46,304 bases of DNA, taken from a virus. A model generated the notes under the pieces. That model had not been told where the DNA came from, searched no databases, and saw only the letters and a list, made by a program, of their open reading frames with translations. Each line of letters starts with the position of its first letter. The first letter of the stretch is position 1. Shown here one piece after another: positions 19,612-27,898 of the stretch. The stretch spans positions 1 to 46,304 of the IMG/VR virus record IMGVR_UViG_3300036832_000568; one strand, written 5' to 3'. The translations under genes were made by a program, and so were the position numbers.

Positions 19612-19915
19612 CTACCCATTCCTCAGTGGCCTGGGCCACACGATCCCAGCCGATGTTGGATCTCATCGCAACAACGCACGCTGTCGGCAACTGCGGTACT
19701 CCGCAACTATGCAGCATCATCAGATACCAGACCGCTTGACCGGCCACCGGGGAAAATAACCACTCTTCATTAGGGACGGTTGGCCGGGGTGCCTCGGGAG
19801 CCAAGAAGTGATAGCCACCCCACTGCGTGCCTGCTGCCTCAGCCGCTTTCACTTCTTGGGGTGCGGTCGGGTTGCGGTAGCCCCGGATGCCATCGGTCAT
19901 AAGGATGTAGGTCAT
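19451..19915 (-). CDS. Hypothetical protein, last gene of the late operon
   Basis: The product is 154 aa from ATG 19915, overlapping the tail-collar gene stop (ATGA). MTYILMTDGIRGYRNPTAPQEVKAAEAAGTQWGGYHFL suggests a small alpha/beta fold, and the C-terminus is Pro-rich (PATPPPDQTPPAEP). Position after the fibre genes suggests a tail or fibre-assembly role, but no family is recognised. Its end overlaps the opposing nuclease gene by 161 bases. Confidence 0.65.
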   Translation of the reverse strand: MTYILMTDGIRGYRNPTAPQEVKAAEAAGTQWGGYHFLAPEAPRPTVPNEEWLFSPVAGQAVWYLMMLHSCGVPQLPTACVVAMRSNIGWDRVAQATEEWVANVESATGERCVVAAAPDFAEHLKGWPFRRQEIPYPTLVPATPPPDQTPPAEP

Positions 19916-20883
19916 GCACACCTCATCAGATAGGCCATGCCGATAAAGGGTGGATCGAAAGCCTGACCCGATCCAGTGTTCTGGATGCCAACACCCGTAG
20001 CGGCGGCGGCTGTCGAGAACACCGCAGAGAACGCGGCCTGGTTAACCGCCGTTGAGGTCAGACCAATGGTCGAGGACGTAGTCACTGCAGTCTGTGGCGC
20101 TTGGGCGTGGGCGTGGCCCGGGTCACTGATGCCGTGACTGTGTGCAGGCATCTGACCCACGCTGATGGTGCGCGTCCCACCCGAGGCGCCAACCGAGCCT
20201 GCCGTACCACCAGCCTGATAGCCCACCGGAAACTTCGAGCGGAAGTTGGGCAGGCCAAAGGTGCCCGACCCCGAGCCATACGTCGTACCCAAAATGGCAT
20301 AGAGATTGGAGAAGGTGGTCTGTGAGATGAGCTGACCGTTGCACTCCAAGAACCCCGTCGGATAGGCGATGCTCATGGCCCACAGCAAGATGCCACCGAT
20401 GGGGAACAGGCCAGAGGTGGCCCCACCACCGGGTACCTGCCAAGTCGGCACACCAGCTTGGACGGTCAGCACCGTCCCCGGAGCGGCGGTCGCCGCCCCA
20501 CCCATGACCTCGCTGACCATGAGGTTCACTTCGGCGGCTTCGACGGCCGACCAAGTCAAGATCACCTGGGGGATATTGACCTGCGGAACATGGCCTACGG
20601 CAGCCGTGCCGTCGTAACCTCGTCCGTTCCACGAGCCGAACTGCGCCACGGTGAACTGACCGTTGGTCGGGTTAAAGGCCGAGCACAGAGTTTTCTCAAA
20701 GGTGGACAGCCCTTGGTCAAGGGCCACGGTGAAGGGACCCCCCCCTCCAGTGGGCCAGCCAGCAAAGCTTCCCACCAAGGGGTCGGCGGTAAAGGAGAGG
20801 TCTGTCGCTCCCATAGTGCCCAGGATTTGGAGGGCTTCGGTCCCTCCGGCGGTGGACCGCAGAATGTATTGGGGTGCAGGCAT
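19912..20883 (-). CDS. Tail fibre protein with phage tail collar domain
   Basis: The product is 323 aa. The C-terminal half contains the collar signature: FPIGGILLWAMSIAYPTGFLECNGQ (about residues 160-184), LYAILGTTYGSGSGTFGLPNFRSKFPVG (about 193-220) and GQMPAHSHGISDPGHAH (about 240-256). Such domains end short tail fibres or microcollars. The N-terminal half is Gly/Thr-rich, probably the attachment part. It starts at a TAATG overlap with the 720-aa tail gene. Confidence 0.85.
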   Translation of the reverse strand: MPAPQYILRSTAGGTEALQILGTMGATDLSFTADPLVGSFAGWPTGGGGPFTVALDQGLSTFEKTLCSAFNPTNGQFTVAQFGSWNGRGYDGTAAVGHVPQVNIPQVILTWSAVEAAEVNLMVSEVMGGAATAAPGTVLTVQAGVPTWQVPGGGATSGLFPIGGILLWAMSIAYPTGFLECNGQLISQTTFSNLYAILGTTYGSGSGTFGLPNFRSKFPVGYQAGGTAGSVGASGGTRTISVGQMPAHSHGISDPGHAHAQAPQTAVTTSSTIGLTSTAVNQAAFSAVFSTAAAATGVGIQNTGSGQAFDPPFIGMAYLMRCA

Positions 20884-23045
20884 TAGTTTGGCAGGCTTTC
20901 CATGTTGACGATTAGGTACGCGTTGTAGCCGCTATACGGGCCACCGATTTGCTCCAGGTTGGGCAACCAATCCAATGAGGTGAGAATGACGTTTCGCACG
21001 AACGTTCCCTCAACGTACTGGACCACCTCCTGGTTTTGGCGGATGTCTTCGAGGTACTCGTATTCGAGATAGGGATCAAAGGGACGCAACAGGTCCTTCT
21101 CCACAACTTCTCGGGTCATGATGAGGACGCAGGTGATGTCGATGCCTGTAGAGATGGCGGGGTAGGACTTAAGGGTCCAGTTCCCCAAGATGGGTGAGAT
21201 CACCTCGGGCTCAGTCATGGATGCAGTGAGGGTGAAGCGCACCTGAAACTGGGTCCCTCGCAGCTGATGGAGTTTCCAGTCAATCTTTGAGGGCAGCGGT
21301 ACCGATTGGAGCCCCACATCCTCAAAGTTCTGTGAGAGCGGCTGGTCCACTGACATGGCAGCGGTGATGGTGCCCGAACGTGGGGGGAGCACCTGGCTGA
21401 CGAGGCTCATCGCCACCTTGTCATCAGGCAAATCGTAGGCAATGAAGCCCGACTCGACATAGCCCGAGTCAACGAAGCTGCTCTTGTCGATCAGCCACAC
21501 CCCCCCTTGGTTGATCCCTTGGTTGCCCTGGATGCTCATGAGTGGACCCTGGTTAATGGGGTCCCAATCCAAAGAGATGGTTCCAGAGCCAGGAAGCATC
21601 AGGTCACTGGCGTAGGTGGGAGTGAGCGCGTCGATGAAGTTCTCCAGGTCCATACGCCCGAGTCCCGTGGAGGTGGTGTCGTAGTTGTTCCAAGTGAAGT
21701 ACACGTACCGGCCGTTGGCCGTGAATCCGGTCACCGGACTCGTCACAGGCTGCGTGATGTTCGGGACGATGGCCCCAGCGCGCAGGTCTCCTTGGTTACC
21801 CGTCGGGTCATAGGCCGCCAAGGTCTGACACATGCGACACCCGAGGTTGGTGCCAATAAAGATGAAGTTGAGATAGGAGCCGAGCGCGGTCGGAAACTCT
21901 CCTGTCTCCAAGGGCAAAGCCTGTACGGGTGGCAACAAGGTGGACCCGTCACTGGAGATGGTGGTCCGAAAGATGGCCGAAGGGCCATTGAAGGCAACGC
22001 CACCCGCAGCATAAATCTGCGACGATCCAAAGGTGAAATCCGTCCATACCCAATGCGGGTTCGGATGGGTGTAGAGCGCAGTCGGGAACGGACCCGCTGC
22101 GATGATGTTGTAGATACTCGCACCCGACGCGGCCAGGATGCGTTGGTTCACCCAGCGGATGAGGGAGAAGTCACCATTGGTGACGTACTGGCTCATCGTG
22201 AGAGACCCAGACGTCGTCTGGTAGATACCGACACCAGCTCCGGTCGTGGAGATATAAATGTTGTGACCATCGGTACAAATGTCTGAGAAAAAGGCGATGG
22301 GACCACCGGCGACGTAGTTGTACACATGCCAATCGGTCGTCCAGCGCAATGAGGTGGCGGTGAGGATGTACACGTAGTTCCCCACCCTGATCGACTTGAT
22401 AAACCCGCTGTATCCAGCGCCGACGCCACCATCTGGGACAACCGGCACGCCTCCTTGGAGTGGCTGCTTCACATCATTGAGCAGGGTGAGCTGCCATTGG
22501 GTCCAGGGATTCACTCCTTTGGAGCGATAGAAACGATTATCCACCGAGAGCTTGCGGTCCAGATATATCTGTCCCGCTCCGTCCAGCCAGTCATTTTGGC
22601 CTCGACGCCATAGCCCCTTGGGGTTAACTGAACCCTCACCAGGGACGTTCGAGAACAAGATGCCCTCGCGCTGGGCTGGGATGGAACGATGCCGGAAAGC
22701 CTCACGTCGATATGGCTCAAAGCTGGTGTCAGCGACGTAGTCGTGGCCCGCCAAAGAGATGGAGAAGGGACCGACTGGTGGCGAGATCGCATGGGCCTCA
22801 CTGGTGTAGTCAGACCAACTCCACACCGACAGCAGCTGCGAGAAGTTGTTGGAGCCACCGAGTGTTGGGTCATTACTAAAGTTGAGAGTGAGGGTGGTTG
22901 GACCGATGGGTTCAGTCGGAAACGGCGTATGCAACGCCGCCACTGCCTCGGTGGTGTAGTCACTCCATCCCCATACCGACAGTGACTGTGGTACCGACTC
23001 ATTGGGATTGGAGAACCCAAGAGTGAGTTCAGTGACCAGGCTCAT
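20883..23045 (-). CDS. Large tail protein, probably beta-structured
   Basis: The product is 720 aa, rich in Gly, Ser, Thr and aromatic residues with many short beta-like strands (for example VGNYVYILTATSLRW; FFSDICTDGHNIYISTTGAGVGIYQ), suggesting a beta-propeller or fibre shaft. The N-terminus has an internal duplication: LSVWGWSDYTTEA (about residues 22-34) and LSVWSWSDYTSEA (about 68-80), each preceded by TLxFSN. Position between connector-like and collar genes makes it a minor tail or receptor-contact protein. Confidence 0.7.
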   Translation of the reverse strand: MSLVTELTLGFSNPNESVPQSLSVWGWSDYTTEAVAALHTPFPTEPIGPTTLTLNFSNDPTLGGSNNFSQLLSVWSWSDYTSEAHAISPPVGPFSISLAGHDYVADTSFEPYRREAFRHRSIPAQREGILFSNVPGEGSVNPKGLWRRGQNDWLDGAGQIYLDRKLSVDNRFYRSKGVNPWTQWQLTLLNDVKQPLQGGVPVVPDGGVGAGYSGFIKSIRVGNYVYILTATSLRWTTDWHVYNYVAGGPIAFFSDICTDGHNIYISTTGAGVGIYQTTSGSLTMSQYVTNGDFSLIRWVNQRILAASGASIYNIIAAGPFPTALYTHPNPHWVWTDFTFGSSQIYAAGGVAFNGPSAIFRTTISSDGSTLLPPVQALPLETGEFPTALGSYLNFIFIGTNLGCRMCQTLAAYDPTGNQGDLRAGAIVPNITQPVTSPVTGFTANGRYVYFTWNNYDTTSTGLGRMDLENFIDALTPTYASDLMLPGSGTISLDWDPINQGPLMSIQGNQGINQGGVWLIDKSSFVDSGYVESGFIAYDLPDDKVAMSLVSQVLPPRSGTITAAMSVDQPLSQNFEDVGLQSVPLPSKIDWKLHQLRGTQFQVRFTLTASMTEPEVISPILGNWTLKSYPAISTGIDITCVLIMTREVVEKDLLRPFDPYLEYEYLEDIRQNQEVVQYVEGTFVRNVILTSLDWLPNLEQIGGPYSGYNAYLIVNMESLPN

Positions 23046-23983
23046 GGCTTGTGTCGAATGCCCTTGTACTTGTTCTTGAGACGAGCGCGCTCAGCTGCCA
23101 CCCGGCGATCACGCCATAGCTGCATCTGCTTGGTGGCGTTCATAACCGCACCCGGTGGCACCTCGGTCGCCTTACGAGCGTCAGGCTGGGCCTCGGTGAA
23201 GTTGCGTTTGATCTCTCGGTCCTGGTTCAAGATGATCCCGGCCCCCACCGGCAGAATGTCCACTGCCGTTGGCGGTAGACCAGATCCGGCGATCACGTCG
23301 TCGTTGAGGTTGAACAGAGGGGCGAACGCAGCGGAGTACCACACATGCATGGGCAGGCCAGGCCAGCCCGCCTCATAGATGATGAGACCCTGTCCCGAAG
23401 GGAAGTGCGAGTCACTCATGTACGGCAGCACGTCCCAGTGTTTGATTTCGGGAAAGCGATAGACCGGAGGAGCCTCTTTGTAACGCACCCCGATCACCTC
23501 AATGAAGCCTTCGTCGATCGGCAGGTCATAGCCTGCAAAGACGGGGTTGTACGTCACGTCGATGGTCCGAACCTGGAACAGACCATTAGCCGAGAGATCG
23601 GCCAGCTCCTCATTGATGGCAGTCGCCACATCGAATCGGGTGAACTTAGGATTGCAATAGACCGTGGCCCCCAGGTTGTTACCCACGGGACCCAGGTGAG
23701 CGGCAGGTGTAGAACCTTGATAACCCCGGATAACCTGAGCCTCCGAGGTGGTCTGGGAATAGCTGCTGACGTAGAAGTTCTCCAGGTCGATGGACAACAC
23801 CATTCCGCCAGCGACGAAGTTCAGCTGGTTGCGTCCACCAGTAAGGCGCAGGACAACTGTGTCGCCAACGCTACCAATGGGTACGTCCTGGCCCAAGGTG
23901 ACCGAGATATCCATCTGCGCAGGCTGAATACGCCGGAGCGTTTCTTCAACCAGGTCGTACAGGGTGGTGGCACCAAAAGGCAT
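23042..23983 (-). CDS. Putative head-tail connector or tail adaptor
   Basis: The product is 313 aa. It opens TLYDLVEETLRRIQP and later has FTRFDVATAINEELADLSANGLF, a helical pattern like phage adaptor/neck proteins. The middle is beta-rich (DTVVLRLTGGRNQLNF), and the C-terminus is a basic helix (MQLWRDRRVAAERARLKNKYKG). In podoviruses a protein of this type joins portal and tail. The family is not firmly identified. Confidence 0.5.
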   Translation of the reverse strand: MPFGATTLYDLVEETLRRIQPAQMDISVTLGQDVPIGSVGDTVVLRLTGGRNQLNFVAGGMVLSIDLENFYVSSYSQTTSEAQVIRGYQGSTPAAHLGPVGNNLGATVYCNPKFTRFDVATAINEELADLSANGLFQVRTIDVTYNPVFAGYDLPIDEGFIEVIGVRYKEAPPVYRFPEIKHWDVLPYMSDSHFPSGQGLIIYEAGWPGLPMHVWYSAAFAPLFNLNDDVIAGSGLPPTAVDILPVGAGIILNQDREIKRNFTEAQPDARKATEVPPGAVMNATKQMQLWRDRRVAAERARLKNKYKGIRHKP

Positions 23984-25146
23984 TAGACCGCCTCCATGAG
24001 CTGCCCGGTCTGGTCAGCCAAGCAGGACTCCTCTAGGTATCCGGCATCTTGAAGTACGCGACGGACATCGGCAGGGACGTAGTAGTCGTGATTGCGCTCG
24101 AACTCGTAATGGACCCCGGCGATGGCAGGGTCCACGTATCGAGTAACACGCAGAAGGAAGAGGCGGGCCGTGGCGTAATAGGGAAGTCCTCGGGGGATGA
24201 AATCACTATCACCAACCACTGCCATAAGCGCTTGGGCGCTGCGATCCCAGCTGAACTCTTCATGGCAAGCCAATGCATTGCGTCGAGCAAGCTCACGGTG
24301 AGCATCGTAGTTGTGATACACGTCACGTAACAGGTCCACCGCCGTATCGAAGTCCGGCTCCCACCACTGCCCCGAGTCCCCATAGAGAAAGACCCCAGCC
24401 GGTACCTTGGTACAGGGCACACCCAGTCCCAGGTACGCAAACTCCGCATGGCCATGAGCATTGGAGAGGATGGTGGGGATGCCCATTGAGATGGACTGCA
24501 TAGGCATGAGACCCCAGCCCTCACCCCGAGACAGGTTCAGTGAGACATGGGCTGCGCGATAGAACGTGCGCTCCTCATCCGTGGATATGACTCCGAGGCG
24601 CTTTTCCATGCGCTCGTCACTGAATCCATCATCAAGGATGCCTTTGATGAGAAGGTGTGGTTCGGGGTCAAACTTCACGTTCTTGGGGAAAGCTGTCTGA
24701 AACACGCGGAACGCTACGTCCGTCCCCTTCCGTTGTCCCTGGCCTGGCATGAACACATTGAAGAAGCCGTCGAACGGTGGGCGTTCCTCTTGCGGCCATT
24801 CAGTTGGACTGATCCCGAGTGGCACTTGGAACACATGAGGATGAACTCGGGAGAACATCTCCACACACTGGCGGGATGGAACGAGCACCGCCTCGAACTC
24901 ATGAATATTCTCGTGGAGCCCACAGGGGAGCGTATCGGACTCGTACATCGTGAAGACAATGGGTCGTTGACCTTGCCACCATGAGTTGACGTGGTTGGCC
25001 GGGGCTGTCCAGATGCGAGCTTCACAGGTAACGCTGTCGTCCTCGTAGACCTCAACCCCTCGGGCTCGTAAGGCAGCGGTCAACCCAATATAGAGACGGC
25101 CATAGCCCAAGTTCTCATCCCGAGAACCATGAAGCTGAATCCTCAT
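23983..25146 (-). CDS. GT4-type glycosyltransferase within the tail module
   Basis: The product is 387 aa. The two-domain GT-B layout is visible: an N-terminal part with NLGYGRLYIGLTAALRARG, a linker PLGISPTEWP, and the C-terminal nucleotide-sugar site SRGEGWGLMPMQSISMGIPTILSNAHGHAEF (about residues 207-237). The usual E-x7-E has Gln in place of the second Glu. It could decorate tail or capsid proteins, or alter host glycans. It overlaps both neighbours by 1-4 bases, so it belongs to the late operon. Confidence 0.85.
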   Translation of the reverse strand: MRIQLHGSRDENLGYGRLYIGLTAALRARGVEVYEDDSVTCEARIWTAPANHVNSWWQGQRPIVFTMYESDTLPCGLHENIHEFEAVLVPSRQCVEMFSRVHPHVFQVPLGISPTEWPQEERPPFDGFFNVFMPGQGQRKGTDVAFRVFQTAFPKNVKFDPEPHLLIKGILDDGFSDERMEKRLGVISTDEERTFYRAAHVSLNLSRGEGWGLMPMQSISMGIPTILSNAHGHAEFAYLGLGVPCTKVPAGVFLYGDSGQWWEPDFDTAVDLLRDVYHNYDAHRELARRNALACHEEFSWDRSAQALMAVVGDSDFIPRGLPYYATARLFLLRVTRYVDPAIAGVHYEFERNHDYYVPADVRRVLQDAGYLEESCLADQTGQLMEAV

Positions 25147-25430
25147 GGCATGTCCGCCATCAACGACACCGTCTGCTTGCGCTGGGCGGTGGTCAAAACC
25201 TGGCCGTACTCCACTTCAATGTTGGTTTCGGCCCCTTTCTCAAGGACAGCCGAGCCGTCGATGCTTCGGGGCTGGACGCCTTGGTAACGCAGCCGACGGT
25301 ACGCCTCCATGTCCTTATCCCACTGGCGGTCTTTCACCGAAGCCGGGTGCTCGGTGGGGTTGAACGACAATGTGTACAGCTTGCAGCCAAAGCAGCCCGC
25401 ATCGTGTTGGCCGAAGTGGGTACGCGTCAT
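25143..25430 (-). CDS. Conserved small phage protein with CxxC
   Basis: The product is 95 aa. CFGCKLYTLSF (about residues 13-23), followed by KDRQWDKDMEAYRRLRYQGVQPRSIDGSAVLE (about 33-64), is a pattern I associate with small conserved phage proteins of unknown role near structural genes. It overlaps both neighbours by four bases. Confidence 0.65.
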   Translation of the reverse strand: MTRTHFGQHDAGCFGCKLYTLSFNPTEHPASVKDRQWDKDMEAYRRLRYQGVQPRSIDGSAVLEKGAETNIEVEYGQVLTTAQRKQTVSLMADMP

Positions 25431-25963
25431 GGGATCTTGAAGTTGAGGTTGTTACCCACGTCAAAGCCTCCGATGTCGCAGGTGTTAATGGTGCAGGTGC
25501 CAGACACGAGACCCGCTGGCACGGAGCAAGTGAACTGGGTGTCGCTCCCAATGACCACCAGATCAGTAACCCAGTAGGGCTGACCTTTCTGCTTGAAGTT
25601 GACGGTTCTGACCCGAGAAAACCCGGTACCGAGGACCGTGACGAGAGTGCCAACTGCCCCCTGTGTGGGGTTGACCGAGTTCATGTGAACGGTGGGATCG
25701 TCACCCAAGACGTTGCCCGCCATGAGATTCAGACAGCCCTCGGCAGCCCAGCCCGTCGTCCCAGCCAGTTGGTTACACACTCCGTCAAGATCCTTATAGC
25801 TGGACTGGAGCACGTTCCCGGCCTTCACGTTCAATGCATGGACGAGCTCCATACCCTGTGTCCCAGCCCAAGTGTTAGCCGCATCGACCCCACCCATAGA
25901 TGAGCTGGCGACACTAGACCCGGCCAGCTGGTGCATCACTCCTTCGAGACCTCGGTATGGCAT
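25427..25963 (-). CDS. Virion protein with IPT/TIG-like domain
   Basis: The product is 178 aa. The N-terminal half is helical and Ala/Gly-rich with repeated words (NVKAGNVLQ; NLMAGNVLG). The C-terminal about 85 residues (VNPTQGAVGTLVTVLGTGF...TCSVPAGLVSGTCTI) follow the IPT/TIG immunoglobulin-like pattern common in phage decoration and tail proteins. A role in surface binding is likely. Confidence 0.65.
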   Translation of the reverse strand: MPYRGLEGVMHQLAGSSVASSSMGGVDAANTWAGTQGMELVHALNVKAGNVLQSSYKDLDGVCNQLAGTTGWAAEGCLNLMAGNVLGDDPTVHMNSVNPTQGAVGTLVTVLGTGFSRVRTVNFKQKGQPYWVTDLVVIGSDTQFTCSVPAGLVSGTCTINTCDIGGFDVGNNLNFKIP

Positions 25964-27339
25964 CAGACTCCTTCGGTGACGTAGGCGGCATAGCCCGCAG
26001 CCTCCAGCGCGCTGGCCTCGTCGGACGTAATGGGATGAGTGGACCCGCCGTAGTACACCTTGACGATGTACGGATCTAAACGAAAATCAGTCTCATGTCC
26101 CCTGAAGTCATAGACCCGTGCATAGGGACCACCAGGATCGTTGGGGTTCCACGGATACGGGATGTTGGTGTTGCTGTTCTCCGGTGTCTCATAGCTCTGG
26201 CAGTAGCCACCGTTGCTCAACAAAAACACATCGACCCCTACTGCCCGCAGGGTGTAGTGCCGGAATAGGCTGAGAGCAGGACTAATAGGTGTGTCAGGAA
26301 TAAACGGCGGATTGATGTACACCACTGGTGGGGTGAAATAGAAACTCGGTCCTGTCGGAATAATGGGCGGAGGAGTAACACCGGCCACATCACGGAACAG
26401 CGGAGCCGAGAAGAAGTCCTGAGTGGCGGCACCACCAAAGAAACGGCTAGTCAGATCGGGGGCACCAACTACCGGCCCGGTGGTCGGTGTCGTACCAACA
26501 ACCACCATGCCTGTACTCGACGCGAACGTGACCGAAGCCGGGTGAATGAGGGTCGCCGCGGTGACATTGAGTCGGGCCACCCCCGACATCACCGTGGCCG
26601 GTGGTGTCGCAACGTTTCCAGTAATGGTCAGGCTCGCCGTGGCCGGTTCGATAATGCTGGCCCGTTCAGTAACAACGCTGCCCGTGCTGAGACCACTCAC
26701 CCCGGTCATGGCTACCGAGCCGGTGGGCGTACCAGGCCCAGTCGTCTTAAACGACACCACGGTGAGGCCACCACCACCACCCGCGGTATGACAGGTGACC
26801 GTTACCGCACCAGCAGCTCCACCATCAAGATTGTCTCCGGTGCTCTCAGACCCAGCGGTGAGTCGCAAGGCCATTGGTGCCCCGTAGGAAGTAACCCCGT
26901 TGTTGTCAACGCACCAAGCAAAGATCAGGTCATGAGCCGACGTCGTGGTGATGGTGTCGGTCGCCGTACTACCCGAGAAGTTCACCCCGATATGGCCAAC
27001 GTCGAAGGCAGCGTAACCGCGATACTCGTGCAAGAGCATCCGCACAAAGTTGGTCGCCGCGCTTATGTTCATGGTGACGGTGAAGGTCCCAGTGGCAGCC
27101 GCCGTCGTAAAGAAGACGTTCATGATGTAGTTGCCGACACCATTCGGCCCCCACGCTGCAGACTCAGACCACGTCACTGCCTGATTACAAGTGAGGAAGG
27201 ACGAGGTGGCGCCTGGGTTGCCGTTCCAACCCACGGCAAGGATTATGAGATCACCTGCCGTAACGTTGAGCGTCAGCGATGGCGCACTAACGTTCGTCGC
27301 TCCAGAGAACGACGTTGTCCCCTGGACATACGTGCCCAT
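25963..27339 (-). CDS. Large fibre or adhesin-like virion protein
   Basis: The product is 458 aa. The first 200 residues look like a lectin/jelly-roll domain (SLTLNVTAGDLIILAVGW; FVRMLLHEYRGYAAFDVGHIG). The middle is Thr/Val-rich with low complexity, and the last third is Pro-rich (IIPTGPSFYFTPPVVYINPPFIPDTP) followed by a compact end. It is probably a receptor-binding or surface fibre component. Confidence 0.65.
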   Translation of the reverse strand: MGTYVQGTTSFSGATNVSAPSLTLNVTAGDLIILAVGWNGNPGATSSFLTCNQAVTWSESAAWGPNGVGNYIMNVFFTTAAATGTFTVTMNISAATNFVRMLLHEYRGYAAFDVGHIGVNFSGSTATDTITTTSAHDLIFAWCVDNNGVTSYGAPMALRLTAGSESTGDNLDGGAAGAVTVTCHTAGGGGGLTVVSFKTTGPGTPTGSVAMTGVSGLSTGSVVTERASIIEPATASLTITGNVATPPATVMSGVARLNVTAATLIHPASVTFASSTGMVVVGTTPTTGPVVGAPDLTSRFFGGAATQDFFSAPLFRDVAGVTPPPIIPTGPSFYFTPPVVYINPPFIPDTPISPALSLFRHYTLRAVGVDVFLLSNGGYCQSYETPENSNTNIPYPWNPNDPGGPYARVYDFRGHETDFRLDPYIVKVYYGGSTHPITSDEASALEAAGYAAYVTEGV

Positions 27340-27722
27340 TAGCTCAACGTTTTGATATAAGAGCCCGCGCCGATGCTAAAGGTGTCTCCAGCGTTGACCG
27401 TCTTGGCTGCCGCAAGCGGACCAAACCAACGACGTACCGGCGTTCCAGCCGAGTCCCACTCATCAACACCAACGACCGTACATGCAGGCATGAGCGTAAA
27501 GTTGATCGCACCAGAGTTGGTGATCTGCCCAGCTGAAGCCGTCGAGAACGTGATGGTCTGACGGGCATAGCTGCCCCCGCTCACCTCAGTCCCTGGTGCC
27601 GCCGCCGTACCTATTACAGTCACCAGCGCAACCTTGATCGCCCCGGTGGGGTTCGTATAGGCGGCGAAACCCGAAGAGGCATTGAGGATCGCGTTGGCTT
27701 CGACCGCTACGAGGTTTGCCAC
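27339..27722 (-). CDS. Small virion/fibre protein
   Basis: The product is 127 aa. I chose GTG 27722 because GGAGGA lies four bases upstream; longer frames skip it. NAILNASSGFAAYTNPTGAIKVALVTVIGTAAAPGTEVSGGSYARQTITF and VGVDEWDSAGTPVRRWFGPLA are typical of small beta-structured tail-associated proteins that occur near fibres in many actinophages. It overlaps the end of the preceding Cys-rich gene by 16 bases. Confidence 0.65.
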   Translation of the reverse strand: MANLVAVEANAILNASSGFAAYTNPTGAIKVALVTVIGTAAAPGTEVSGGSYARQTITFSTASAGQITNSGAINFTLMPACTVVGVDEWDSAGTPVRRWFGPLAAAKTVNAGDTFSIGAGSYIKTLS

Positions 27723-27898
27723 TGTTCCTCCATCGTCCTGGCGCAAACTTCACAGCCGTCGTGTGCGCAACAAATGATGTGCTTACTCACGGACTCATCC
27801 ACTCGAACGCTGGTCACCGGGTCCAGAGCGATGAGGTACTGCACATGGTGAGCCTCACCATCCATAACACCACACGAGGCACAGAACCGCTCATTCAT
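27707..27898 (-). CDS. Small Cys-rich protein
   Basis: The product is 63 aa from ATG 27898, overlapping the tail-spike stop (ATGA). CASCG (about residues 6-10) and CCAHDGCEVC (about 44-53) probably bind zinc. Such small proteins are often interspersed in phage structural operons without known roles. Confidence 0.55.
   Translation of the reverse strand: MNERFCASCGVMDGEAHHVQYLIALDPVTSVRVDESVSKHIICCAHDGCEVCARTMEEQWQTS

Noticed and set aside
21507-22286. 259-codon plus-strand frame opposite the 720-aa tail gene
   Set aside because: Arg/Gly/Val-rich antisense shadow inside a confidently leftward structural operon.
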